DNA from: Acidobacteriota bacterium
Lineage (GTDB): Bacteria; Acidobacteriota; Terriglobia; Acidiferrales; UBA7541
Assembly (NCBI GenBank): GCA_021832085.1
Contig: JAKBLM010000001.1
Coordinates: forward strand, 1 to 64,000
DNA: 64,000 bases
Direction: 5' to 3'
A program made the translations under genes and the position numbers. Numbering within the stretch: the first letter of the stretch is position 1; the number at the start of each line of letters is the position of its first letter. The notes under the pieces were generated by a model. The model was not told the origin of the DNA. It was given only the letters and a program-made list of their open reading frames with translations, and did no database searches. Of the stretch, positions 31,029 to 39,443 are shown piece by piece.

Positions 31029-33701
31029 ATGAAACGTCGCGCGTTCTTGCTGAGTTGGGTGGTTTGCGTGGCGCTTGGCCTCGTGATGGCGGGCTGCGGC
31101 GGGGAATCGAAATCAGCGCCTCCTGCAATCAGCGTAGCGGTGTCGCCTGCGTCGGCCACGGTCCAAATGGGCGGAACGGCACAGTTTTCCGCGAATGTGA
31201 CTAACGACTCCAGCCTTGCAGGCGTGAATTGGGCCGTGACCTGTTCGAGCGCGCCGTGCGGTATCGTTTTACCCGCTTCCTCGTCGAGCGGGACTACGGT
31301 GACGTACACGGCTCCGAGGGATCCGCCAAACGATTTGGCCGTGAGGCTCACCGCGACTTCCGTTGCCGACGGGACAAAATCCAACTCCGCAACAATCACC
31401 GTCCCGTCCGTGGCAATCAGCGTCATTGCAGCCACGAGCACAGTGCTGGCGGACGACCTGACAACCCTCACCGCAACGACAACTCACGACGACAGCAACA
31501 AGGGTGTGAAGTGGGCCGTATCTTGCCCGGCAGCGTCCTGCGGCACTGTTTCGCCGGTTTCGACCGCGAGCGGGGTGGCCACAAAGTATACCGCGCCCCC
31601 TCCGCCAGCTACCGATTTGCTGGTGACCATCACGGCCACTTCAGTGGCCGATCCCCCGGCGCGTGCCGGGGCAGTCGTCACCGTGCCCGCGATCGTTGTA
31701 ACCATGAAGTCCGATTCCCTCACCGTGCCGGGGAACACCAAGACACAGTTGACCGCAACGGTCAGCAACGATGTGGCAAACAGCGGCGTCACGTGGTCGC
31801 TCTCCTGCTCGCCCGGGCCTTGCGGCAACGTTTTGCCGGTTTCAACGGCGAGTGGCGCCCCCACCACCTATACCGCTCCGGCTCAGCTCCCGGACGACTT
31901 GTCAGTGACGATCACGGCCACCTCCGCCGCGGACACGACGAAGAGTTCGTCCGTCTACGCCACGGTGCCGGCCATCCGGGTTTCGGCGATCTCCCCAAAC
32001 AGCGCACTTCTCCCCCAGAACACCACGCAGGAGTTTGCGGCAACAGTAGACTACGATACCAGCAACCAAGGCGTGACCTGGAGCCTGACGCAAAACGCGG
32101 CAGCCTGTTCCCCAGCGTGCGGCACGATCGACCCCGCCACGACCAAAAGCGGTGCAGCCACAACCTATGCAGGGCCCACTACCGTTCAGGCGAAAACCGC
32201 AGTGACGCTGAACGCCACTTCGGTAGCCAATAAGGCCAAGGTGGCCAGCGCCAATTTCACGCTGACGAACGGCACGGTGAAGCTCGTTCCCGCGAGTCTG
32301 AATTTCAAATGCAAGAGCGCCGAATGGGGAGGCAGCGATTGCCCGCCACCCAGCCAAGTGGTCACTTTAACCAACAGTGGAGTAACGGCGCTCACCGTTG
32401 ACAGCATTGCAATCAGTGGGTCCACCGAGTTCTCGCAGACGAACAACTGCGGAGGAAGCGTCACCCCGGGAAGCTCCTGCGCCATCACCGTGAGCTACGC
32501 GGCTACTCGGGATGATAGTGGGACCATTCTTATCAAGGACAGCAGTGTGGACAGCCCGCAGGAAGTGGCGCTGTTAGGGACGACTTGGGCCATGAATCCG
32601 GCAAATGCGGCGGCGCGATCCGATTTGGCCAGCACAACCGTCGCGGACGTCCCATCCCCCACCGGACAAGACACCGTTGGCACACAGGTTCTCTATCTGA
32701 CCGACGCGTCACGCGAGGACCCTTACTTAGCCAACGGCACAAAGCGCGAGCTCACCGTGCGCATGTGGTACCCGGCCAGGAGATCCCCATTTGCCTGCCA
32801 GCCCGCCGAGTACGCGTCGCCAGCCGTCTGGCGGTACTACGCTGAGCTCGTCGGCGTGGCGCCTTTTGCAGTGAAAACCAACAGTTGCTGGAATGCCCCC
32901 GTGGCGGACGGCGTCCACCCCGTCGTCGTATTCAGCCCGGGGTATACGGCTACAGCCACGGACTACACTTTCCTGCTCGAAGACCTGGCCAGCCGGGGCT
33001 ACATCGTTGCCGCTATCAACCATACGTATGAGGCGACGGCGGTGGAGTTGCAGGATGGGCACCTCGCTCGCTCTGTAGTGGGCAGCCATCTCGGAGGACC
33101 GGTGCTGCGCAAAAACTGGCCGTTGTCCTCTGCCGTTTCGGTTCGCCTGCTGGATCTGAAATTCGTTCTCACCGAAATCGAGAGCCTGAATTCCCGCCGC
33201 GACAGTCCGTTCGCAGGCAAGTTGGACCTGGGCAAGATCGCCGTTGCGGGCCATTCCCTGGGCGGCCTGACTGCGTTTCTCGCTATCGAGTCCGATCCGC
33301 GCCTCAAGGCTGCCGTCATGCTGGACGCCCCAGTGCCCGAAGCTCTGGGCAGCGCGACCAGAAAGCCGGTCCTCCTCATCGCCGCCGGGCGGCAACAATG
33401 GCGCGCCGAAGAGTGCCACCTGTGGAACAACTTGCAGGGCCCACGGCTTGCCGTGGACCTGAGCGGGACCGAGCACGTGGCGTTTTCCGACTGGATCTGG
33501 CTCGCCAGGGACGCAGTGAAAGTCGGCGCTATGGGTCCGGAAAAAACGATGGAAGCCGTACGAGACTACGTCGCCGCGTTTCTGGATGCGAATTTGCGTG
33601 ACGACCGGGCCGCCTCTCCTTCTCTGTTCAGCGGACCCTCGCCGTCTTTTTCCGGCGCGCAGGTAACAGGAGCGGGGCAGCCATTGTGCCGCGAGCAATA
33701 G
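31029..33701 (+). CDS. lipoprotein with Ig-like repeats fused to an alpha/beta hydrolase
   Basis: The 890-residue protein begins with a lipoprotein signal, MKRRAFLLSWVVCVALGLVMAGC (lipidation at Cys23), behind a strong GGAGGTG site. Residues about 33-412 contain four Ig-like repeats of roughly 95 residues, each with the pattern GVxW...C...CG...V.P.ST.SG..T.YTAP. Residues about 413-510 form a choice-of-anchor/ASH-like domain (FKCKSAEWGG...SSCAITVSY). Residues about 540-880 are an alpha/beta hydrolase resembling PAF-acetylhydrolase/dienelactone types: HPVVVFSPGYTATATDY oxyanion region and nucleophile GHSLGG with Ser743. The enzyme would be displayed on the outer membrane. The substrate is unknown. 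Confidence 0.85.
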   Translation: MKRRAFLLSWVVCVALGLVMAGCGGESKSAPPAISVAVSPASATVQMGGTAQFSANVTNDSSLAGVNWAVTCSSAPCGIVLPASSSSGTTVTYTAPRDPPNDLAVRLTATSVADGTKSNSATITVPSVAISVIAATSTVLADDLTTLTATTTHDDSNKGVKWAVSCPAASCGTVSPVSTASGVATKYTAPPPPATDLLVTITATSVADPPARAGAVVTVPAIVVTMKSDSLTVPGNTKTQLTATVSNDVANSGVTWSLSCSPGPCGNVLPVSTASGAPTTYTAPAQLPDDLSVTITATSAADTTKSSSVYATVPAIRVSAISPNSALLPQNTTQEFAATVDYDTSNQGVTWSLTQNAAACSPACGTIDPATTKSGAATTYAGPTTVQAKTAVTLNATSVANKAKVASANFTLTNGTVKLVPASLNFKCKSAEWGGSDCPPPSQVVTLTNSGVTALTVDSIAISGSTEFSQTNNCGGSVTPGSSCAITVSYAATRDDSGTILIKDSSVDSPQEVALLGTTWAMNPANAAARSDLASTTVADVPSPTGQDTVGTQVLYLTDASREDPYLANGTKRELTVRMWYPARRSPFACQPAEYASPAVWRYYAELVGVAPFAVKTNSCWNAPVADGVHPVVVFSPGYTATATDYTFLLEDLASRGYIVAAINHTYEATAVELQDGHLARSVVGSHLGGPVLRKNWPLSSAVSVRLLDLKFVLTEIESLNSRRDSPFAGKLDLGKIAVAGHSLGGLTAFLAIESDPRLKAAVMLDAPVPEALGSATRKPVLLIAAGRQQWRAEECHLWNNLQGPRLAVDLSGTEHVAFSDWIWLARDAVKVGAMGPEKTMEAVRDYVAAFLDANLRDDRAASPSLFSGPSPSFSGAQVTGAGQPLCREQ

Positions 33702-33858
33702 CCGTTGACCGCACGCTTTGACAAGCCTATGGCCGACTGGTCAGAGCGCTGCGTGAAGTGTAGCCGTCCCACTTGCATCGGTCTGCAACTCGATCCTCGA
33801 CTCGTCATCTAAAATAGGCTGTGTGAATGCAGTTTCGATTCCAATCGAGGAAGGTCGC

Positions 33859-34494
33859 GTGTTGCAAACAACCACCGTCGTCACAACCCATCGTTTCGAG
33901 CAAGGACTCCATTTCGCGGATTTCGTGGCGCAGGCAACCGTCAATCGCGACAGATTCGAGCAGTATTATCAGGATTCGCCGCTATCCGCCGAAGATATAG
34001 CCTTTTTCCGGAAAGCCGCGTCTCTGCCGAATGGCCCGGCAAAGATTCTCGCTTTGGCGGAAGCATGGTGCAGTGATGTCTACCGCGAACTTCCCACTGC
34101 GGCGCGCATCGCCGAAGCAGCCGGCATGGATCTGCGAATTTTCCTGCGCGACCAGAATCCCGACATCATGGACGAGTTCCTCAGCAATGATGGAAAATCC
34201 CGCGCCATACCCGTTTTCGTCTTTTACACGAAAGAGGCCCGCTACATCACGCATTTCACCGAGCGGTCGGCCGCCGCTCACGCCGAGCTGGCCGCGATCA
34301 CGAAACAGGTCGCGTCCGAAATGAATTTGCCGCCGGAAACGACGTTTCGCACGGTCCCGGAAGCGAACCGGCAAGCCTTCATCCGGAATCTCATCGCCAG
34401 GATTACGCCCCGCTTCCCCGACTGGCGCAAACAATCCGTTAAAGAGATGCGCTCGCTTCTTTCGCATGCGTTGAATATCCCGGACCGCGGATAA
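33859..34494 (+). CDS. thioredoxin-family protein
   Basis: I prefer the GTG at 33859 (AGGAAGG Shine-Dalgarno four bases upstream); an in-frame GTG at 33823 would add 12 residues. The product of about 211 residues contains ILALAEAWCSDVYRELP, matching the Trx-like family in which a single Cys follows Trp (WCxD) instead of a CxxC pair, and VPVFVFY-type core strands (AIPVFVFYTKEARYITHF). It lacks the second resolving Cys, so it may act as a monothiol redox or binding protein. The glutaredoxin-like gene downstream overlaps by one base, which indicates an operon. Confidence 0.8.
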   Translation: MLQTTTVVTTHRFEQGLHFADFVAQATVNRDRFEQYYQDSPLSAEDIAFFRKAASLPNGPAKILALAEAWCSDVYRELPTAARIAEAAGMDLRIFLRDQNPDIMDEFLSNDGKSRAIPVFVFYTKEARYITHFTERSAAAHAELAAITKQVASEMNLPPETTFRTVPEANRQAFIRNLIARITPRFPDWRKQSVKEMRSLLSHALNIPDRG

Positions 34495-34730
34495 TGAACA
34501 TGCTTCGACAAATCCCCATCGTCTACACCATCCGCGGATGCGATGCCTGCGTGAAGCTCCTGCAGAAGTGGGACGCCGAAGGCGTCGCCTACGAAGAACG
34601 CCGGGTGGAATTGAGCCAGGCGGTGCTCAACGAAGCCCGCACCTACGGCAGCATGGTTCCCATCATCGTTTGGCCCGATGGAAGAGTGCAACAGGGCTTC
34701 GAAGGAACTCTGGGCTGTTTCATCATTTGA
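34494..34730 (+). CDS. glutaredoxin-like protein
   Basis: The 78-residue protein has a glutaredoxin fold pattern: strand PIVYTIRGCDACVKLLQKWDAEGVAYEERRV with dithiol site CDAC, then MVPIIVWPDGRVQQGFEG, equivalent to the cis-Pro region (VPII) and the GG-like segment. The size fits minimal glutaredoxins (NrdH/Grx). It overlaps the thioredoxin-family gene by one base (TAATG). The two probably form a thiol-redox unit; their client proteins are unknown. Confidence 0.85.
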   Translation: MNMLRQIPIVYTIRGCDACVKLLQKWDAEGVAYEERRVELSQAVLNEARTYGSMVPIIVWPDGRVQQGFEGTLGCFII

Positions 34731-34888
34731 TCCTTTGCGAAGGCCTGTGCCCGCCGCACCACCATGCCGGCGCTGCAAGCTGTCACGCCGCCTCCGCTCG
34801 TGCGAGCCTCTCCCGCGCCAATCCCGGCAGGCGAAGACGGGCCTTCCCCACCCCACGCATCCCTTATACCGGCGACGAATGGCGCGCC

Positions 34889-35794
34889 TCACCTGTGCTT
34901 GATGAACTGGCCGGTCTTCAGTTCCGCGAAGGCCTTGCGCAGCTCTTCCGGCGTGTTCATCACGATCGGGCCATACCAGGCGACCGGTTCCTCGATCCGC
35001 TTTCCTGAAATCAGCAGGAAGCGCATCCCTTCGTCGCCGGTCTGCACCACGATCTCGTCGCCGCGATCGAACAGGACGAGCGAGTGATTGCGGGCGTCGT
35101 AAACCGGCGCCGCGTTGACTTTTTCCACCTGGTCGGTGAGAACCGGCTGGGGTGTCGAAGCATCGCGAAACGTGCCTTCGCCGGCAAAGACATAGGCGAA
35201 CGCGTTGCGATCGGTTTCGATCTTGAGCCGCCTCCGCGTGCGCGGCGGCACAAAGACGTCGAGATAATTCGGGCTGGCCGCGACGCCGTCTACCGGCCCT
35301 TTCTTCCCCCAGAATTCGCCGCACACGACGCGAACTCGCGTGCCGTCGTCGTCGGTGATTTCCGGAATCGCGCTCGAGGGGATGTCCTGATACCGGGGAT
35401 CGGTCATTTTGAGCGACGCCGGTAGATTGGCCCACAACTGAAAGCCGTGCATCCGCCCCCGCTCATCCCCCTTGGGCATCTCCTGGTGCAAGATGCCGCT
35501 GCCGGCGGTCATCCATTGCACGTCGCCGGCCGTCATCTTGCCCTTGTTGCCCAGGCTGTCGCCGTGCTCCACCGAGCCGGCGAGCACGTAGGTGATCGTT
35601 TCGATCCCGCGATGCGGGTGCCAGGGAAATCCGGCCAGATAATCCTCCGGATTGTCGTTGCGGAAATCATCGAGCAGGAGAAAAGGATCGAAATCCTTCG
35701 TGTGGCCGAATCCGAAGGCGCGTTCGAGCTTGACGCCCGCGCCCTCGATGGTCGACTTCGTTTGAATCGTTTTCCTTACCGGCCGCAGTGACAT
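34889..35794 (-). CDS. pirin family protein (bicupin)
   Basis: The 301-residue protein (ATG 35794 has a GGAGAAG site; a longer frame adds 18 residues) shows the pirin N-terminal cupin: FDPFLLLDDF, FPWHPHRGIETITYVLAGSVEHGDSLGNKG with metal ligands HPHRG and EH, and MTAGSGILHQEMP. The C-terminal cupin is more variable and ends with the family-like WYGPIVMNTPEELRKAF. Some pirins have quercetinase activity. The gene is third after marR and yceI in the same direction, which suggests regulated expression in a stress-response unit. Confidence 0.93.
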   Translation of the reverse strand: MSLRPVRKTIQTKSTIEGAGVKLERAFGFGHTKDFDPFLLLDDFRNDNPEDYLAGFPWHPHRGIETITYVLAGSVEHGDSLGNKGKMTAGDVQWMTAGSGILHQEMPKGDERGRMHGFQLWANLPASLKMTDPRYQDIPSSAIPEITDDDGTRVRVVCGEFWGKKGPVDGVAASPNYLDVFVPPRTRRRLKIETDRNAFAYVFAGEGTFRDASTPQPVLTDQVEKVNAAPVYDARNHSLVLFDRGDEIVVQTGDEGMRFLLISGKRIEEPVAWYGPIVMNTPEELRKAFAELKTGQFIKHR

Positions 35795-35861
35795 GGCGCT
35801 TCTCCTTCCCCCTTTGCGCGCCGAGCGCAAAAAAACAGTATCCAACAATCCGCGAACTCGT

Positions 35862-36413
35862 TCACGCCTTCACGAACTGCACGTCGAGGCTGATGGCCAC
35901 TTCGTCGCCCACCAGAATCCCTCCGGTTTCCAGCGCCGCGTTCCAGTTCAGCCCGAAATCCTTGCGATTGATCCTGGCCGTAGCCTCGAGGCCAATGCGG
36001 TCGCTGCCCCAGGGGTCGCGCACCGGGTCGGACGGGCACTCCCCGCTGAAAACCACTGCGCGGGTGACGCCGTGGATCGTCAGGTCGCCGGCCACTTCGA
36101 GCGAGCCGTCCTCGCGACGGCTGAAGCGCCGGGACACGAACGTCAACTCGGGGAATTTATCGACGTCGAAAAAATCGGCACTCTTGAGATGCGCGTCGCG
36201 CTGGGAATCGCCCGTGGTGATCGAAGCGGCGTCGAGCGACGCCTCGACCCGGGACCGCGTGACATCCTCGCCGTCGAGCGTCAGCGTGCCGCGGATACCC
36301 GCGAAGTGGCCCTTTACGCTCGAAATCATCATGTGCTTCACCTTGAATTCCGCGACGGAGTGGACCGGATCGACGGTCCAGGCGGTGGTTTGCGGCAAGA
36401 CCGATGTGCTCAT
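35862..36413 (-). CDS. YceI family lipocalin-like protein
   Basis: The 183-residue protein (ATG 36413 behind AAGGAGAAAG) has the YceI pattern: WTVDPVHSVAEFKVKHMMISSVKGHFAGIRGTL, then ADFFDVDKFPELTFVSRRF, VAGDLTIHGVTRAVVFSGEC and DFGLNWNAALETGGILVGDEVAI. YceI proteins bind isoprenoid or other lipids in an extended beta barrel. There is no signal peptide here, so this copy should be cytoplasmic. It has its own operator-like promoter and lies between marR and pirin genes. Confidence 0.94.
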   Translation of the reverse strand: MSTSVLPQTTAWTVDPVHSVAEFKVKHMMISSVKGHFAGIRGTLTLDGEDVTRSRVEASLDAASITTGDSQRDAHLKSADFFDVDKFPELTFVSRRFSRREDGSLEVAGDLTIHGVTRAVVFSGECPSDPVRDPWGSDRIGLEATARINRKDFGLNWNAALETGGILVGDEVAISLDVQFVKA

Positions 36414-36472
36414 TTTCTTTCTCCTTTTCCGTTGGCTTCGGTCGCCAACAGTTCGTTTGATGCGTGACAACG

Positions 36473-36501
36473 ATATTCGTTGCAACGTATATTTGGTGCA
36501 A
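36473..36501 (-). promoter_or_regulatory. yceI promoter with MarR-type palindrome in the spacer
   Basis: On the minus strand TTGCAC is followed after 17 nt by GAATAT. The spacer holds CGTTGCAACG (36478-36487), a perfect 10-bp palindrome in the same context as the palindrome in the marR promoter (both run on as ACGAAT..ATCG). A repressor bound here would block RNA polymerase. Binding by the neighbouring MarR protein is inference. Confidence 0.65.
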
Positions 36502-36505
36502 AAAA

Positions 36506-36973
36506 TCAACCGTTTTCCCCGCGCGCCGCCCGCAGCAGCCGGGCAAGCGCCCGCAGCCTGGCCGGGCCCAGATGGCCGAGCTGGCGCCGATGCGCCTGCC
36601 GCACGGGCTCGTCCAGCCGCGCCAGCAGCGCGAGCCCGGCCGGCGTGATTCGCGTGAGGACGGTTCGCCGGTCCCTGGCCTCCCGCGCGCGAGAGATCAG
36701 GCGGCGTTTCTCGAGGCGGTCGAGAAGGCGGGTGATATCCGGATCGCGAGTGATCATGCGGTCGCCGATTTCGCCGCACGAGAGCCCCTCGGGCGCTCCG
36801 CGCAGGATGCGCAGCACGTTGTATTGGGTCGGCGAAAGGCTTTCCGCCTTGAGCACGCCGGCGAGGCCGCGACTGAGCCGGTCGGCGGTGCGAAGCAGGT
36901 CGAGGAACGCGGCCTCTTCCGGGCTGGCCACCCGGCGACGCCCCGCGCCGGCTCTGCTCTGCGGTTCTTTCAT
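36506..36973 (-). CDS. MarR family transcriptional regulator
   Basis: The 155-residue regulator has a typical MarR winged helix: LSPTQYNVLRILRGAPEGLSCGEIGDRMITRDPDITRLLDRLEKRRLISRAREARDRR, with the wing DRRTVLTRIT, and dimer helices at both ends. It heads a marR-yceI-pirin set. The ATG begins 6 nt after the likely -10 box, so the mRNA may be leaderless. A palindrome in its own promoter points to autorepression. The ligand is unknown; family members respond to phenolics or oxidants. Confidence 0.93.
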   Translation of the reverse strand: MKEPQSRAGAGRRRVASPEEAAFLDLLRTADRLSRGLAGVLKAESLSPTQYNVLRILRGAPEGLSCGEIGDRMITRDPDITRLLDRLEKRRLISRAREARDRRTVLTRITPAGLALLARLDEPVRQAHRRQLGHLGPARLRALARLLRAARGENG

Positions 36974-36979
36974 AATTCG

Positions 36980-37008
36980 ATATTATTCGTTATAACGACA
37001 AATGTCAA
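36980..37008 (-). promoter_or_regulatory. marR promoter with TCGTTATAACGA operator
   Basis: On the minus strand TTGACA is followed after 17 nt by TAATAT. A perfect 12-bp palindrome TCGTTATAACGA (36987-36998) fills the spacer. The promoter is nearly consensus and the operator position suggests tight autorepression. Confidence 0.75.
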
Positions 37009-37426
37009 GACAAGGACCCTGCCAGTGCATGCTGGCCGCGGGTGGCGGCCGATGCCTCAGAGGGGCAAGAGCGGGCCCTTAGGAACAGGGGGAGCAGAGG
37101 GCATGTGAGGCAGAGGTTCTACCCGGCGTCGGCAGCGACATAGGTACCTGCGGCAAGTAAACGCCCCTTCCGCGGAGGCGCACGGCGCTCCACTCCGAGC
37201 GCCGCGCGCCTCCCTCATCTCTTCGCGTCCACGAGGACCGCCGGCGCGCTCTGAGGATTTGCGCATGGGCAATTTCGCGCTGGCCCAAAGCCTTTCCCCC
37301 GGCAAGACTACGCACCGGCCCTTCATCCGAAAGATTCTAAATGGCTTGCGCATCTTCCCCCGCCTGGCCCGATGGTACCCGACGTGCTCTACCCAGAAGT
37401 AAGCACTGTTTGCTTCCGGGGCCGAA
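37009..37426. other. intergenic region upstream of ftsH
   Basis: About 418 bp between the marR promoter and ftsH hold open frames on both strands that lack homology signals and ribosome sites. I see no gene or RNA here. Confidence 0.4.
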
Positions 37427-39391
37427 ATGCCAACTCCCTCCTCCACTCCCGGCAGGAAAAGCGAGGGCCCGCCGCCTTCTCCCTGGCGAACCTTGCGACC
37501 CGTGATCTGGTATCTGATTCTCTTGCTCGTCGTGATGATATTTGCGCAGAAATTCACCCAGCGCGCGGCCTACCGCACGATCCCCTACAGCGAGTTCAAG
37601 GAGTATGTTCAACGCGGCGAGGTAGTCGACTGCTCGATCAAGCAGGCCGTGATCGAGGGCAAAATTCAGCCGCGTCCCGCCGCGCCGCCTCAAAAGGCGG
37701 AGTCCGGCCCGAAAGCCGAAACACAGCCGAAGAGCCCGGTTCCACCGCAAGCCGCCAAAGCACCTGAGGCATTCCTGTTTCGCACCGTGCGTGTCGACGA
37801 CCCGGACCTGGTGCGCGACTTGCGAAAGGCCGGCGTAAAATTCACCGGAACACAAACCGGATTCCTGCCCCAATTTCTCCTGTATTGGATTCTGCCAATC
37901 GCATTTCTAATTTTGTTGTGGCAACTCTTCGCTCGCCGGATGCGCGGGCTCGGCCGCTCGGTCATGAGTTTCGGAGCCAGTGGGGCAAAGCTGGTCGGCG
38001 ACACAGACATCAAGGTCACTTTCGACGATGTGGCCGGCTGTGAGGAAGCCAAGTACGAACTGCAGGAAGTAGTAACCTTCCTCAAGCATCCGGAACGCTA
38101 CCGGTCCGTTGGCGCGAAAATTCCCAAGGGCGTCCTGCTGGTCGGCCCGCCGGGCACAGGCAAGACACTGCTCGCGCGAGCCGTTGCCGGCGAAGCCAAA
38201 GTTCCCTTCTTCTCGATCAGTGGCAGCCAGTTTGTCGAGATGTTCGTTGGCGTCGGCGCCGCGCGAGTCCGCGATCTGTTCCAGCAGGCGAAAGCGCATG
38301 CGCCCTGCATCGTCTTCATCGACGAGCTCGACGCGGTGGGCCGCCAGCGCGGCATTCACCTCGGCATGGTGAGCGACGAGCGTGAGCAGACGCTGAACCA
38401 GCTGCTGGTCGGCATGGATGGCTTTGAAACGAACATCGGTGTGATTGTCCTCGCGGCCACCAACCGTCCCGACGTTTTGGACCCGGCGCTCCTGCGTCCT
38501 GGCCGCTTCGATCGCCAGGTGGTCCTGGATGCGCCCGACGTCGAGGGTCGCGAAGCGATTCTGAAGCTCCATGCTCGCGGCAAGCCCGTCAGCCCGGGCG
38601 CGGACCTGCGTCGAGTCGCTCAGGAAACGCCCGGCTTTTCCGGAGCCGACCTCGCCAACGTCATGAACGAAGCGGCGCTGCTCGCGGCGCGGCAAGGCGC
38701 CACGACGATCGACCAGAAAGACCTGGAAGAAGCGGTCGTAAAAGTTGTCGCCGGACCGGAACGGAAGAGCCGCCGCCTGACCCCGGAGGAAAAGCGCCGC
38801 GTGGCCTACCACGAAGTGGGACACGCGCTCGTCGCCGTCTACAGCGAGCACGCCTGGGAAGTCCGCAAAATCAGCATCGTCCCCCGCGGCCGCGCCGCGC
38901 TGGGCTATACGCTGCAGCTTCCCGAAGTCGACCGCTACGTGATGAGCCGCGCGGAACTGATGGACAAAATCAAGGGTCTTCTCGGCGGACGGGCCGCCGA
39001 GGAGCTTGTTTTTGGCGAAATCACCACCGGAGCGGAAGACGATCTCGAACAGGCTACCCGCGTGGTCCGGCAAATGATCTGCACTTACGGAATGGGAGAT
39101 TCGGTTGGCCTGGTTCACTGCGCCCAGCGCGGCGAGCCGTTCCTGCCCGCTGCCGGCAATGGCTTTGTCCAAAGAGAGTGCAGCGAAGAGACCGCGCGCG
39201 AAATCGACGAGGAAGTGAAAAAGATCCTGGATGCGGCCTACGCCGATTCAAAAAACATATTGGAAGCGCACCGCTCCCAGCTCGATCTGGTCGCGGAAGA
39301 GCTTCTCCAGCGCGAAACACTCGACGCGGAAACACTCAAAATCCTGATCGACCAATCCGCCACGCCACCCCCGCAGATCGAAGCGGCATAA
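37427..39391 (+). CDS. ftsH: FtsH, membrane AAA+ zinc protease
   Basis: The 654-residue protease has two N-terminal membrane helices (about 25-40 and 150-168) around a periplasmic domain. The AAA+ module has Walker A GPPGTGKT (240-247), Walker [12 protein letters not shown] and second-region homology RPGRFDRQV. The protease domain carries HEVGH (462-466). It degrades misassembled membrane proteins and short-lived cytosolic regulators. The periplasmic domain contains a Pro/Lys-rich insert (about 80-112, [21 protein letters not shown]). The aromatic pore loop is in the [15 protein letters not shown] segment. It stands alone. Confidence 0.97.
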   Translation: MPTPSSTPGRKSEGPPPSPWRTLRPVIWYLILLLVVMIFAQKFTQRAAYRTIPYSEFKEYVQRGEVVDCSIKQAVIEGKIQPRPAAPPQKAESGPKAETQPKSPVPPQAAKAPEAFLFRTVRVDDPDLVRDLRKAGVKFTGTQTGFLPQFLLYWILPIAFLILLWQLFARRMRGLGRSVMSFGASGAKLVGDTDIKVTFDDVAGCEEAKYELQEVVTFLKHPERYRSVGAKIPKGVLLVGPPGTGKTLLARAVAGEAKVPFFSISGSQFVEMFVGVGAARVRDLFQQAKAHAPCIVFIDELDAVGRQRGIHLGMVSDEREQTLNQLLVGMDGFETNIGVIVLAATNRPDVLDPALLRPGRFDRQVVLDAPDVEGREAILKLHARGKPVSPGADLRRVAQETPGFSGADLANVMNEAALLAARQGATTIDQKDLEEAVVKVVAGPERKSRRLTPEEKRRVAYHEVGHALVAVYSEHAWEVRKISIVPRGRAALGYTLQLPEVDRYVMSRAELMDKIKGLLGGRAAEELVFGEITTGAEDDLEQATRVVRQMICTYGMGDSVGLVHCAQRGEPFLPAAGNGFVQRECSEETAREIDEEVKKILDAAYADSKNILEAHRSQLDLVAEELLQRETLDAETLKILIDQSATPPPQIEAA

Positions 39392-39443
39392 TCCCGCCGC
39401 CATTCTTCTCCCAAGTCGAATCTCAGAGGGCGCCAGCGCCGTT

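Noticed and set aside
37057..37557. 166-codon minus-strand frame before ftsH
   Set aside because: It overlaps the ftsH N-terminus, is Arg/Gly/Pro-rich and shows no domain or ribosome site.
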